Shown: positions 53,081-61,933, numbered from the stretch's first letter. The stretch is 64,000 bases of DNA from Clostridium sp. K4410.MGS-306 (GCA_000980375.1 LARD01000004.1:124001-188000); one strand, 5' to 3'. Program-made: numbers and translations. Notes: generated from the sequence alone by a model not told the origin.

Positions 53081-54031
53081 ATGCAAATATTTTTTAACAG
53101 TTATTTTAATACCCCATCGTCTTTTAAAAAACAAAAAAATACACAATCATTTAAAGCAGCAATACCAAAAAATGTATCTGATATCACTAAAACTCAGATA
53201 GAAACCTGTATAAAACAGGGTATGAGCGTCAAAAGCATAGCTGAATTTTTAAATATAAGGCTAAATGCCTTATACAAAGCTATGGAAGAATTTAATATAA
53301 TGACCGTGAATAAACAAAATAGGTTAAATAACCAGAAGAGTATGCATATTCTTAACTCTACTTTGCCAAAAATGCTGGCTAAAAATGCAGATCTTTTTGA
53401 AATGGCACAGGCAACCGGAGTTGATCAAAAGAAAATAATCTCCTGGATTGCAGAAAGAACAAACAAATCTTTTAAAGAAACCCGCCACAAAATGCTGCAG
53501 GACCTGTTTAAAAAAAATTATAATAAAGCACAAATTGCAGAATTGCTCGGTATAAAAGAGCATACAGTAAAAAGAATGAAATATAATCTTGGTGTTTTTG
53601 AGGTTGTAAAAAAAGATAAAAAAGTTGAAATGATTAAACAAATGCTTTCTTCCGGAATGTACCCTAAAGAAATTGCCCAAAAACTTGATATGGCTGTTTG
53701 TACAATTTATATGTACATGAAGGAATATAAACTTAAAAATCTTATATCAGAGTATCAAAAGAAAACTATTCTTGAACGCTCAAAGCAAGGCCTCAGTCTG
53801 TCTGCTATTGCAAAAGAACTGCGCATTGACAGGGCAAGCATTGCAAGGTTTGTAGACAAACACGAACTCAAACAAGAGATTATGCAGCTGCGAAACGAAT
53901 ATAATAAATCTATTGCCAGTAGGGTAAAAGACTCTTCATTGAAAACAGTTGCGGGTGAAATGAATCTTTCTCATTGTCAAATTAAATACAGGCTGAAAAA
54001 GGCACAGGATTCTTCCAATCTCCCCCAATAG
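53081..54031 (+). CDS. Protein of six tandem helix-turn-helix modules
   Basis: 316 residues. After an N-terminal tail (FNSYFNTPSSFKKQKN, then TQSFKAAIPK) the protein is a string of about six resolvase/Hin-type HTH units at roughly 36-73, 95-126, 134-171, 181-218, 226-264 and 277-310. Each has a helix, 'xG.s..eIA..L.i' and a recognition helix (QGMSVKSIAEFLNI; KNYNKAQIAELLGI; SGMYPKEIAQKLDM; QGLSLSAIAKELRI). There is no catalytic or sensing domain. AGGTGA supports ATG 53081; an in-frame GTG at 53072 overlaps this site. It probably wraps or bridges DNA; targets are unknown. Confidence 0.8.
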   Translation: MQIFFNSYFNTPSSFKKQKNTQSFKAAIPKNVSDITKTQIETCIKQGMSVKSIAEFLNIRLNALYKAMEEFNIMTVNKQNRLNNQKSMHILNSTLPKMLAKNADLFEMAQATGVDQKKIISWIAERTNKSFKETRHKMLQDLFKKNYNKAQIAELLGIKEHTVKRMKYNLGVFEVVKKDKKVEMIKQMLSSGMYPKEIAQKLDMAVCTIYMYMKEYKLKNLISEYQKKTILERSKQGLSLSAIAKELRIDRASIARFVDKHELKQEIMQLRNEYNKSIASRVKDSSLKTVAGEMNLSHCQIKYRLKKAQDSSNLPQ

Positions 54032-54126
54032 ACCCATATTTAGGTGATTTTGTATTTTTACTTCTTGTTTTATGATTTAATAAGACTAGGCCTAAATTTT
54101 TACAGGTGCGTTTAAAGGAGTTTAAC

Positions 54127-55335
54127 TTGAGCGAAATCGGTTCTAAAGAATATTTTTGCATTTTTGGCGGCGGCGCAATTCGCGGGCTTGCTTATCTTGG
54201 TGCAATGCAGGCAATGCAAGAGCTTGGTGTTACGATTAAAGCTTTTGCCGGCTCTTCTGTAGGCGCTGTTTTTGCGGCATTTGCTTCTCTTGATTATACA
54301 TGTGAGGAGTTTCGCGAGCTTTTTAATGAGGTGAATTTTGACCTTTTTAGAGACGTTAGGCTTGATTTGACCAAAAAATTTGCAATAAGCAAAGGCGAAC
54401 ATTTTCTCAACTGGATTAGAACAGGTATCGAAAAAAAATATTACGGTGACAAATACCAAAAAGACAAAAATCCCCCTGTAACTTTTAAGGATATAAAAAA
54501 GGATTTTTTTGTAATAACAACAAATATAAACGGCTGCAATCCGCATATTTTCTCTAAATATACAACACCCGATTTTGAAGTGGCACAGGCAGTTAGAATA
54601 TCAACTTCTTTGCCCGGCCTTTTAGAACCCTTTGAATATGACCAAAATGTTTTGATAGACGGTGATATGATGAAAAGCTGGCCTATGTGGCGTGTTAATG
54701 AAATTCTTTGTCCGAGAGATTCGCGTGTTATTGAATTCAGATTGGAAGGTGCAAAGTGCTGGCCAAATGTCAAAAATTCTGTTGAATATCTAAATGCAGT
54801 ATTTGCAACATTATCAAACTTTGCTACAGATTACATAATGCAAACATATCAACCCAAAGATAAGTTTGATTATGTAAAAATAGATACAGACCATATTCTG
54901 CCTGTGCAGTTTACTCTCCCGCAATCAGAAAGAGAAAAACTGATTGTGCTCGGATATGATACAACAATGGAGTATTTTAAAAAGACTCTGCTGCAAAAGA
55001 AGAAATCTCTGCTGCCTCAATACACAGTTATGCTTGATCATTTGATTAAAATCAAAAACGCAGTAAAAAACAATAAAATTTGTGATGCCAAATCATATAT
55101 TTGCGACATGTTTATTTATCTTTGTGATGCCAAAAGATATATTGATATAGCAATATATGATAACGCGGTGAGGTTTAAGGACTATTTCTTTTCCCACCTT
55201 CAGACAAGCTTTTTTCTAAAAAGTACAGAGCTTAAAGACAAAAGACAGGTTGAATTTTATCTTAATAACCTTTATGACGAAGTTCTCGAACGCTGCATGG
55301 AGCTTGAGTCTTATATAAAAGAATTCAGTATGTAA
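54127..55335 (+). CDS. Patatin-like phospholipase, TTG start
   Basis: 402 residues. The patatin core has the oxyanion-hole motif GGGAIRGLAYLGA (about residues 14-26), the nucleophile elbow GSSVGAVFA (about 41-49) and the catalytic Asp in LIDGDMMKSWPM (about 182-193), so Ser-Asp dyad hydrolase activity on phospholipids is expected. The last 150 residues are helical and not part of the core. The start is TTG at 54127 with AAAGGAG 6 bases upstream; a GTG at 54106 lies before that site. There is no signal peptide. Confidence 0.9.
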   Translation: MSEIGSKEYFCIFGGGAIRGLAYLGAMQAMQELGVTIKAFAGSSVGAVFAAFASLDYTCEEFRELFNEVNFDLFRDVRLDLTKKFAISKGEHFLNWIRTGIEKKYYGDKYQKDKNPPVTFKDIKKDFFVITTNINGCNPHIFSKYTTPDFEVAQAVRISTSLPGLLEPFEYDQNVLIDGDMMKSWPMWRVNEILCPRDSRVIEFRLEGAKCWPNVKNSVEYLNAVFATLSNFATDYIMQTYQPKDKFDYVKIDTDHILPVQFTLPQSEREKLIVLGYDTTMEYFKKTLLQKKKSLLPQYTVMLDHLIKIKNAVKNNKICDAKSYICDMFIYLCDAKRYIDIAIYDNAVRFKDYFFSHLQTSFFLKSTELKDKRQVEFYLNNLYDEVLERCMELESYIKEFSM

Positions 55336-55340
55336 AAACA

Positions 55341-55371
55341 AAAAAGCCGCTTTATTTTAAAGCGGCTTTTT
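55341..55371. terminator. Bidirectional Rho-independent terminator
   Basis: GCCGCTTT/AAAGCGGC stem with A5 before and T5 after. It separates the patatin gene from the convergent SPFH gene. Confidence 0.85.
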
Positions 55372-55387
55372 ATTGTATTTGATATAT

Positions 55388-56401
55388 TTACTGCACTTTA
55401 GTACCATCTAGCATCTGTTTTATACCATCAACAGAGCTTAAGATACCTGTTGCCTCATAGGGAATGTAAACAACTTTGTTATTTTCACCTTCAACCATTT
55501 GTTTAAGTGTATCAAGATATCTTACTGCAATGAGGTATTTATCCGGCTGGCCGTGGTCTTGAATAGCTTCTATTGTTTTGTTAATTGCTGTTGCTTCAGC
55601 TTCTGCCTGTTTTACACGTGCGGCTGCCTGACCTTCTGCAACCAGTCTTGCGGCTTCTTTTTCACCTTCTGCTTCAAGAATTGCTGATTGTTTTTGACCT
55701 TCTGCTTTATTTATTGCAGCTGTTTTTTCACCTTCTGCTTTAAGAATTGCAGCTTGCTTTAAACCTTCTGCTTCGTATATAGCAGCACGTTTTTCTCTTT
55801 CTGCTTTAACCTGTTTTTCCATAGATGCCTGAACATCTGCAGGAGGAGTGATTTCCTGAAGCTCAATACGGTTAACTTTTACACCCCATTTGTTTGATGC
55901 TTCATCAAGGGTTTCTCTCAATTTTGCGTTGATAGTGTCACGTGACGACAGCGTTTCGTCCAGCACCATATCACCGATAACGTTTCTCATAGTTGTGAGT
56001 GTCAGTTTTTCAATAGCCTCGGGAAGGTTTTGGATACGATAAACCGCACTTTTTGCGTCCATAATTTGAAAATAAATCAATGCATTTATAGAAATAGACA
56101 CGTTGTCTTTTGTAATTACATTTTGACGAGGTATATCCATGACAGATTCACGAAGGTCAATGGCTGTTTTTTCTGTATAAAAAGAATATGTTCTGCCATC
56201 AGGTCCTCTTTGAGAAGTTTTCCATTGAATTTTTCTGGGGTATTCAAAAAATGGAATAATAATGTGAAATCCTGCGTAGAGTACTTTTTCAAAAGCCCCC
56301 AGTTTTTCTATAATCATTGCCTCTTCCTGCTGGATAATTTTGATACCCGCTGAGAAGTATGCGATTACAAGAATCAATAATACCAATAATAAAAAGCCCA
56401 T
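55388..56401 (-). CDS. SPFH/stomatin-like membrane protease-associated protein (QmcA-type)
   Basis: 337 residues. A single N-terminal membrane helix (about 1-20), an SPFH/band 7 domain (about 20-200, with EKLGAFEKVLYAGFHIIIPF and RQNVITKDNVSISINALIYF), then an Ala/Glu/Lys/Gln coiled coil made of repeated AEGEKTAAINKAEGQKQSAI-like units (about 205-275), and a C-terminal tail. Such proteins form rings in membrane microdomains and are often paired with NfeD. AAGGAG supports the start. It is last in the NfeD-SPFH-SPFH operon. Confidence 0.93.
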   Translation of the reverse strand: MGFLLLVLLILVIAYFSAGIKIIQQEEAMIIEKLGAFEKVLYAGFHIIIPFFEYPRKIQWKTSQRGPDGRTYSFYTEKTAIDLRESVMDIPRQNVITKDNVSISINALIYFQIMDAKSAVYRIQNLPEAIEKLTLTTMRNVIGDMVLDETLSSRDTINAKLRETLDEASNKWGVKVNRIELQEITPPADVQASMEKQVKAEREKRAAIYEAEGLKQAAILKAEGEKTAAINKAEGQKQSAILEAEGEKEAARLVAEGQAAARVKQAEAEATAINKTIEAIQDHGQPDKYLIAVRYLDTLKQMVEGENNKVVYIPYEATGILSSVDGIKQMLDGTKVQ

Positions 56402-56422
56402 CTTTTTCTCCTTTTTTGTATT

Positions 56423-57001
56423 CTAATAGTTGTGTCTTATTCCGTTTCCATCTGTGATTTGTTTCAAATTAAACTCCAAAATTTTTATTCCCCAGTTTTG
56501 TGCATATTCGTTTGCAATATCAATGATACTGCGGGTTAGGTCTCTGAGACATTCTGCTGAATTAGTGCCTTCATCAGCGTCAATGAGTCGTTTTTGCAAA
56601 ACTCCTGCAAACAACTGGTTAAGAGCATCAAAAAGGTATGCCGCTTCATAAACTGCTTTATAAGGGTCTGTAATTTTGTAAACAATATCAGCTTTGAGTT
56701 TCATTCTAGCCTTGTCTTTGCCGAAGAATTCTCTGTCATCTTTGGGAAAACTTATTACATCAGGCTCAAGGCTGATTTTTCCGTTATTTAAAAACTTTTT
56801 ATGGTTGTAAGGGTCTTCAATTCCGTGTAGTTTTTCAATAAAAGGTATAATAAGATGCACACCTTCGCCTATGACCCTGTCGAATTTAGCAAGCCGCTCC
56901 ACCACAGCCTGTTCATTTTTGTCTACGATAATTAAGCATTTGTAGCCAATGGCAATAAATACTAAAAGTGCTGTGAGTGAGACAATTAAAGATGCAATCA
57001 T
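56423..57001 (-). CDS. Second, short SPFH-domain protein
   Basis: 192 residues: an N-terminal membrane helix (about 3-24) and an SPFH domain (KNEQAVVERLAKFDRVIGEGVHLIIPF; ...LFAGVLQKRLIDADEG; ...WGIKILEFNLKQI). The protein stops right after the SPFH core and lacks the coiled coil and C-terminal part of its neighbour. No frameshifted continuation is seen downstream, so it is a short paralogue rather than a broken gene. It starts 6 bp after the NfeD stop and ends 21 bp before the larger SPFH gene. It may cap or nucleate the oligomer of its neighbour (inference). Confidence 0.82.
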   Translation of the reverse strand: MIASLIVSLTALLVFIAIGYKCLIIVDKNEQAVVERLAKFDRVIGEGVHLIIPFIEKLHGIEDPYNHKKFLNNGKISLEPDVISFPKDDREFFGKDKARMKLKADIVYKITDPYKAVYEAAYLFDALNQLFAGVLQKRLIDADEGTNSAECLRDLTRSIIDIANEYAQNWGIKILEFNLKQITDGNGIRHNY

Positions 57002-57007
57002 AAAATC

Positions 57008-57454
57008 CTATTCTATAGGCACAACATACATGATGATACTGTCATTTTTGACTATCTTTGCCTGCGCGCCTTTTTCTACTGTTTCTCCGTTAAGGGATTT
57101 TGCCTGCCATTCTTCGCCAAAAATAGCAATACGACCGTTATTTTCAGTAACAGTTTCCAGCACATTCGCTGTTTTGCCTATATACATTTCGACGGTTTCG
57201 GGTTTATCGCTGCCGTTTTTCTTTTTTAAAAGGAATGGACGCAGCCATATGAGGAAAATTGCACTGAATAAACCAAATACCAAAACTTGATATATCGGTT
57301 CTATGCCCATTTGTGCACCAATAGCTGCAATAAAACAAGCAAAACCAAGGTTTAAAAAGAACATAACGGGGGTAAACATTTCAATTATAAAAAATATGAC
57401 GCCTGCTATACACCATATTTGCCATAACTGAAAAAAAATATGAAATAATTCCAT
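57008..57454 (-). CDS. NfeD-like membrane protein
   Basis: 148 residues, short NfeD: three or four membrane helices (about 10-30, 33-50, 53-75) followed by a C-terminal OB-fold domain (about 88-148, YIGKTANVLETVTENNGRIA, FGEEWQAKS). NfeD proteins partner SPFH proteins in membrane quality control or microdomains, which matches the two SPFH genes downstream. AGGAGG precedes ATG 57454; the frame is open 21 codons further upstream without a ribosome site. Confidence 0.88.
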   Translation of the reverse strand: MELFHIFFQLWQIWCIAGVIFFIIEMFTPVMFFLNLGFACFIAAIGAQMGIEPIYQVLVFGLFSAIFLIWLRPFLLKKKNGSDKPETVEMYIGKTANVLETVTENNGRIAIFGEEWQAKSLNGETVEKGAQAKIVKNDSIIMYVVPIE

Positions 57455-57512
57455 CAGATGCCTCCTATGTTCTTTATTATATAGGTTTTTAGAGGGGCTT
57501 GCAATATAAACC

Positions 57513-57544
57513 CGCAAAAAGGACGATATATCGTCCTTTTTGCG
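57513..57544. terminator. 32-bp perfect palindrome, terminator
   Basis: 16-base arms (CGCAAAAAGGACGATA and its exact reverse complement) with no loop bases. The T5 within the 3' arm allows intrinsic termination. It lies 7 bases after the DUF2769-like gene stop on the minus strand. Confidence 0.7.
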
Positions 57545-57551
57545 TATATTT

Positions 57552-57830
57552 TTAATAACCTCCGTCTGTTATACAATAGTGGCCGTCTTCAAGGTCATAT
57601 TTGTCGTGTACTGTGCATACATTGCATAAACAGCCTTTATCTTCGTCAATACAGCGGCTTTTTGTATAAGCACAGAATAAATTTTCCAGTCCTTCAACAT
57701 TTTCTATGCCTTTTAACATGTCAATCATGTTGTGCGGCATTTCTTTAATTTTGCAAGATGTTGTGTAAGAAGGGCATTTTAAGCAGTTGCATGCTTGTAG
57801 ATTTTCTTTTGTTTTTTCAACCTGACTCAT
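57552..57830 (-). CDS. Cys-rich DUF2769-like protein
   Basis: 92 residues with about nine Cys. The N-terminal CNCLKCPSYTTSCK (about 14-27) and GCLCNVCTVHDKYDLE (about 66-81) match the DUF2769 pattern, a probable metal or Fe-S binder. AGGAG precedes the ATG. It starts 13 bp after the ferritin-like gene, in one operon with it, which suggests a link to iron or redox handling (inference). Confidence 0.75.
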   Translation of the reverse strand: MSQVEKTKENLQACNCLKCPSYTTSCKIKEMPHNMIDMLKGIENVEGLENLFCAYTKSRCIDEDKGCLCNVCTVHDKYDLEDGHYCITDGGY

Positions 57831-57843
57831 ATATTTCTCCTTA

Positions 57844-58155
57844 TTAACGCGGTTTCTTTTTTCCGTCCATCATGTCTTCAACTTCGTGAGCCCCTTCGCC
57901 GTAATATTTTGCTTCTTCGGGGTCCAGTGTAATCAACAGTTTAAATAATTCACCGGCATGTTCTCTTTCTTCATTAACAATGTCTGTTAAAACTGTGTGT
58001 ACAAGCTCGTTATCTGTTGATTCTTTGATTTGTTCATAAAGTTGAATCGCTTCATATTCCGCGGCAATATTGAATCTGATACCACGGATTAATTCTTCTT
58101 TAGTGAGTTTTCTGTCACAATGCGTTACGTTGCATGAATTTTCAAAATGCGGCAT
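57844..58155 (-). CDS. Ferritin-like (rubrerythrin/EncFtn-type) protein
   Basis: 103 residues, a two-helix ferritin-like protein. KLTKEELIRGIRFNIAAEYE (about residues 17-36) and the second helix DIVNEEREHAGELFKLL (about 58-74) carry the E...ExxH di-iron ligands, followed by YYGEGAHEVEDMM. The size and motif order match the encapsulin-associated/rubrerythrin-like group, which dimerises to complete the site. No encapsulin gene is nearby and no targeting tail is obvious. I use ATG 58155, with GGAG 8 bases upstream; the frame's earlier ATG at 58185 lies before the site. Confidence 0.82.
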   Translation of the reverse strand: MPHFENSCNVTHCDRKLTKEELIRGIRFNIAAEYEAIQLYEQIKESTDNELVHTVLTDIVNEEREHAGELFKLLITLDPEEAKYYGEGAHEVEDMMDGKKKPR

Positions 58156-58270
58156 ATCCTGTCTCCATATTATGTATGCAGACATATTCTAAGCGCAAAA
58201 TGTAGCATTTTAATCACACAAAAAAGCTAGCCAATGTATAGTTTAAACAAATCATTAAAATTACAAATCT

Positions 58271-58807
58271 TTATTGAGCAGATGCTTGCGTATCTTCAAC
58301 CGGTTGTGCGGGTTGTTCTGCAGCTGTGGTTTGTTCTTCCGGTGCATTGGCAGCCTGCCCGGTTGTCTCGCCTTCTTTTTCATTAGGCTCTACTACTGCA
58401 ATACCCATAGCTGTTAGTGCCTGTTTTGCTTTGGGGGCAAGGGCTGTATCAGGGAAATTTTCTAAAATAGTTTGATAGCAGTCAATTGCTTCTTGTTTGT
58501 ATTCTCTTGCTTTATAAAGGTTGGCTGCTTTGTAATATAATGGTGCAAGTGTAATATCGGGCGCAATCAGCATCTGGTTATCGAGTTTGATTTTTATTTC
58601 AATCATACTTGCGTTGTCAGCCGGTGAAAAAAGAGAGTTTGCATAAACTTTTCTTGTTAATCTATCAATTGTTTCTGACATTGAAGTCATGTCTTCCTGT
58701 GTTATGGAACCTGCAGATTTTTTTGATTTTTTTGCAGCAAGCGAGTCCATAGATGCCATGGAAAATACAATCATACCTATCAACAATAAAATTAAAGTCT
58801 TTTTCAT
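58271..58807 (-). CDS. Secreted TPR-like protein with acidic tail
   Basis: 178 residues: signal peptide (about 1-25), a basic patch (KKSKKSAGS), then a small TPR/BamD-like region (about 85-135, LYYKAANLYKAREYKQEAID, YQTILENFPDTALAPKAKQA). A Glu/Ala/Gln/Pro/Thr-rich tail follows (136-178, low complexity). It is probably periplasmic or outer-membrane-linked; function unknown. AGAAGAAAGA precedes the ATG. Confidence 0.7.
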   Translation of the reverse strand: MKKTLILLLIGMIVFSMASMDSLAAKKSKKSAGSITQEDMTSMSETIDRLTRKVYANSLFSPADNASMIEIKIKLDNQMLIAPDITLAPLYYKAANLYKAREYKQEAIDCYQTILENFPDTALAPKAKQALTAMGIAVVEPNEKEGETTGQAANAPEEQTTAAEQPAQPVEDTQASAQ

Positions 58808-58893
58808 AATCTTTCTTCTAAAAGTTTATACTCCTGCCCTAATGATATTCTATATTAAATGCATGTGTTTTACACTAACCATATGGTCTAAAT

Positions 58894-59583
58894 TTAAAAC
58901 AACCCGAGCTGTTGCGTTTTGTCTTCGAGTATGTTTCTCAAAAACTTTGCCCTGTGCCATTTTGTGGGGCCGTATTGTTTAATTGCATCCACATGTTTAG
59001 CTGTAAGATAGCCCTTGTTTTGCTCCCAGCCGTATTGCGGAAATTTTTGTGCAAGCTCATCCATAAATCTGTCTCTGCTGACTTTGGCTAAAATGCTTGC
59101 AGCCGCTATTGATGCTGATTTAGCATCTCCTTTTACAACAGTTTTTTGCGCCATTGCATATTTTTTTATGAGCTTGTTTCCATCAACAAGAGTAAGCGTT
59201 TTTGCCTTGCCAAGCTGCTTTTGAACCTGCTCGCATGACAATTTCATGCAGTTTAGGGAGGTGTTTAAAATATTGTTTTTTTCTATATCTTCTACACTTC
59301 CGGCCTGTATAAAATAAATTGAATGTTTTTTTATGATGTCGTAGAGCTCTTCTCTGTTTTTTTCTGACAATTTTTTTGAATCATTTAATATAGAAAGTTC
59401 ATTGTACAAATCCATGTTGTGCTCTTTAAAACACACAGCTGCTGCAAAAACAGGCCCAGCCCCCGGACCTCTTCCGGCTTCGTCTGTTCCTATAATAAAA
59501 TCAAAGTTGTTTTCTTTTTTGTTTGCATCATCAAAAGAAAAAAGCTCTTGTATTTTATTGCTCTGTTTTATCAATGTTGTCAT
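58894..59583 (-). CDS. rnhB: Ribonuclease HII
   Basis: 229 residues. It removes misincorporated ribonucleotides and RNA from DNA hybrids. The active-site acidic pair is in IIGTDEAGRGPGAGPVFAAA (about residues 30-50), with LTLVDGNK and KGDAKSASIAAASILAKVSR providing the remaining motifs. It follows the rbgA gene with a 29-bp overlap. The first 28 residues before the catalytic core are a short N-terminal extension. Confidence 0.94.
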   Translation of the reverse strand: MTTLIKQSNKIQELFSFDDANKKENNFDFIIGTDEAGRGPGAGPVFAAAVCFKEHNMDLYNELSILNDSKKLSEKNREELYDIIKKHSIYFIQAGSVEDIEKNNILNTSLNCMKLSCEQVQKQLGKAKTLTLVDGNKLIKKYAMAQKTVVKGDAKSASIAAASILAKVSRDRFMDELAQKFPQYGWEQNKGYLTAKHVDAIKQYGPTKWHRAKFLRNILEDKTQQLGLF

Positions 59584-60406
59584 CCAGAATAAATCTTCCT
59601 ATACGTCCTGCACGAAAATCCGTAAGCACCATAACAGCGGTTCTTGTTATGTCCGGTTCACTGTTTTTGACAATCCAGTTGCGGCTTTTGGCTATATTTT
59701 CAAGTGTAATTTCATTGTCTAAATTGTAGTATTCTTTAACCTTTATCGGGTATTTTTGCGCAAGTATTTCGAGAAGCTCTGCTGCCACTTCTTCGTTTTC
59801 ATATGCGTTTTCGCTGACAGAATTGACCATTGCCAGTTTTCCTGCTTTAATCTGGTCTTCCTGTTTTAACGGGATTATTCCCGGTGTGTCGAGCAAATCT
59901 ATTTTGGGGTTTACTCTCACCCACTGCTGCTGGCGTGTAACACCGGCTTTTGCACCGACTTTTGTCTTACCTTTTTTTATAAGTTTATTTATAATACTCG
60001 ATTTACCTACGTTAGGCATACCCACAACCACTACTCGTGCCGGGCGTGGTAAAAGCCCTTTGGCAACCAGCTTGTCTATGCGCGGTTTTGCAAGCTCTAT
60101 AACTTTGTTTACGATAGTTGAAATATCATTGTTTTTAGATGCACAAGAAGCAATAACCGGAAAACCTGAAGTTTCTTGATAATGTTTTATCCATTGTTTG
60201 AGCGCATTTTCATCCGCAAGGTCGGCTTTGTTCAGTACAATGAGTCGGGGTTTTTCTCCCAGAAGTTTTTTTATATCAGGATAAACAGAGCTGTCAGGGA
60301 TGCGTGCATCAAGTACTTCAATAACCACATCTACAAGGTTTATGAGTTCTTTCAACTTTTTCTCTGCTTTTGCAATATGTCCGGGGTACCAGTGGATATG
60401 TGCCAT
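59555..60406 (-). CDS. rbgA: Circularly permuted ribosome-assembly GTPase (RbgA/YlqF)
   Basis: 283 residues. The G motifs are permuted: G4 (VLNKADLAD, about residues 56-64) comes first, then G5-like ASCAS, G1 (VGMPNVGKSSII, about 127-138), G2 (the Thr in GVTRQQQW) and G3 (DTPGI). The N-terminal HWYPGHIAKA is typical of YlqF. It acts late in 50S subunit maturation. The order rplS-rbgA-rnhB on this strand matches that found in Firmicutes and many other bacteria. Confidence 0.94.
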   Translation of the reverse strand: MAHIHWYPGHIAKAEKKLKELINLVDVVIEVLDARIPDSSVYPDIKKLLGEKPRLIVLNKADLADENALKQWIKHYQETSGFPVIASCASKNNDISTIVNKVIELAKPRIDKLVAKGLLPRPARVVVVGMPNVGKSSIINKLIKKGKTKVGAKAGVTRQQQWVRVNPKIDLLDTPGIIPLKQEDQIKAGKLAMVNSVSENAYENEEVAAELLEILAQKYPIKVKEYYNLDNEITLENIAKSRNWIVKNSEPDITRTAVMVLTDFRAGRIGRFILDDNIDKTEQ

Positions 60407-60429
60407 ACATAGACTCCTTTATATAAATA

Positions 60430-60452
60430 AAGCGGCAATTCAATTGCCGCTT
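60430..60452 (-). terminator. Palindromic hairpin between rplS and rbgA
   Basis: AAGCGGCAATT (60430-60440) and AATTGCCGCTT (60442-60452) form an 11-bp stem. On the minus strand it is followed by a broken T run (TTTATTTATA). It may attenuate transcription from rplS into rbgA. Confidence 0.6.
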
Positions 60453-60480
60453 ATTATGATTTTTTGCTTCAAAGCGTTGA

Positions 60481-60837
60481 TTAACGCTTTTCAATTTTTT
60501 CTTTAATTCTTGTTGCTTTACCGGAACGTTCTCTGAGGTAGTAGAGTTTAGCTCTTCTAACGTCACCGCGTCTAACAACCTGGATTTTTTCTAAACGTGG
60601 AGAGTAAACAGGGAATACTCTTTCAACACCAACACCCTGGAAAGTTTTTCTTACAGTGATGGTTTTGCCTACGCCTGAACCTCTCTTTTTAATAATAATA
60701 CCTTCGAAAGCCTGAGTTCTTTCTTTGTTGCCTTCGATAATTCTTACGAAAACTTTAACAGTATCTCCGGGGTTTAATTCAGGGAGATTGTTATTTTCAA
60801 TGTGTTTTTTTCCTAATGCTTCAACTATCGGATTCAT
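60481..60837 (-). CDS. rplS: 50S ribosomal protein L19
   Basis: 118 residues, typical length. It lies at the 30S-50S interface. [41 protein letters not shown] and the C-terminal [20 protein letters not shown] are standard. AAAGGAATA precedes the ATG. It is upstream of rbgA and rnhB on the minus strand. Confidence 0.97.
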   Translation of the reverse strand: MNPIVEALGKKHIENNNLPELNPGDTVKVFVRIIEGNKERTQAFEGIIIKKRGSGVGKTITVRKTFQGVGVERVFPVYSPRLEKIQVVRRGDVRRAKLYYLRERSGKATRIKEKIEKR

Positions 60838-60937
60838 TGTTTTATTCCTTTATTTCTGATTATAAACATATTTTTGTGACAATAAATAAATCTTAATCAA
60901 AACATATTCATATATCAAGGGGGTGTGCACCCTTACG

Positions 60938-61933
60938 TTAAAGTTTAGCAACATTTTTTAATGTTTTTATGTATTCAAAGCTTTTGTCAATCTTTTCTTC
61001 GGGAATTTCTCCATTTTTGACAGCTTCTATGAGCTTTGCAATAAGTTCAATAACTGATTCATCAGTGTTTCTGTATATAAACATATTAACACCGGCATTA
61101 ATAGCACGCTTGCAGGCTTCAAACGGTGAAAATTTTCTTATTCCGCCCATTACCATGTCATCTGAGATAACTACGCCTTTATATTTAAGCGTATTTCTTA
61201 AATAGCCGTCAATTACTTCCGGCGAAATTGAAGCCGGAATTTTTTCTTTGTTAAATGCTCTGTAATGTACGTGAGCAACCATAATTGCAGGAAGTTCATT
61301 TAATAGCTGTTTAAAAGGTTTTATGTGAACGTTTTCCATCTCTTCAATGCTAAGGTTTACTTCCGGCATTTCTTTATGAGAGTCGGTGCTTGTTTCTCCA
61401 TGGCCCGGGAAATGCTTGCCTACAGGGATTATTCCGTTTTTTGTATAAGTCCTTGCTGCAATTGAGCCGAATTTTACAACTTCATCAGGGTCGTTTGAAT
61501 AAGCTCTGTCTGCAATAATCGGGTTATTAGGATTTGTGTCAACATCAAGCACGGGCGCAAAGTTCATATTCAGTCCCAGATAAGTTAATTCCTGTGAAAT
61601 CCACTGTACCTGCTGTTCAACGGCTTTTTCGCCCTGTTTTGCAGCATTTCTTGCGCTCAGGTAGTGCGGTCCGCCGTAAAGATTGAGCGTTCTCTCCACT
61701 CTGCCGCCCTCCTGATCAATACTCAAAAATGGCGCAAATAATGCATCTTCCTTAATCATATGCACTGCAGCTTTGAATCTTTCTTTGTCACAAATGTTCT
61801 GTGTAAAAAATATTACACCGCCAAGCCCTGATTTCAGTGCATTAATAAATTCCGGATTTGCATGCGGATTTTCCCCTTCATAACCCAGAATAAACATTTG
61901 ATAAACTTTTTGTTCAAGCGTTAAATTTTCCAT
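60938..61933 (-). CDS. nagZ: Beta-N-acetylglucosaminidase (NagZ-type GH3)
   Basis: 331 residues, cytoplasmic GH3 enzyme that removes GlcNAc from muropeptides in cell-wall recycling. GGVIFFTQNI and SIDQEGGRVERTL near the N-terminus, the family motif GKHFPGHGETSTDSHKEMP (about residues 163-181, with the Asp-His dyad), and GVVISDDMVMGGI (nucleophile Asp, about 255-267) are present. TAAAAT ends 6 bases before the ATG and no ribosome site is seen, so the message may be leaderless. There is no signal peptide. Confidence 0.9.
   Translation of the reverse strand: MENLTLEQKVYQMFILGYEGENPHANPEFINALKSGLGGVIFFTQNICDKERFKAAVHMIKEDALFAPFLSIDQEGGRVERTLNLYGGPHYLSARNAAKQGEKAVEQQVQWISQELTYLGLNMNFAPVLDVDTNPNNPIIADRAYSNDPDEVVKFGSIAARTYTKNGIIPVGKHFPGHGETSTDSHKEMPEVNLSIEEMENVHIKPFKQLLNELPAIMVAHVHYRAFNKEKIPASISPEVIDGYLRNTLKYKGVVISDDMVMGGIRKFSPFEACKRAINAGVNMFIYRNTDESVIELIAKLIEAVKNGEIPEEKIDKSFEYIKTLKNVAKL

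Noticed and set aside
56423..57001. Short SPFH gene as a frameshifted pseudogene
   Set aside because: It ends cleanly with a normal gap before the next gene and no continuation of the SPFH coiled coil is seen in other frames nearby.
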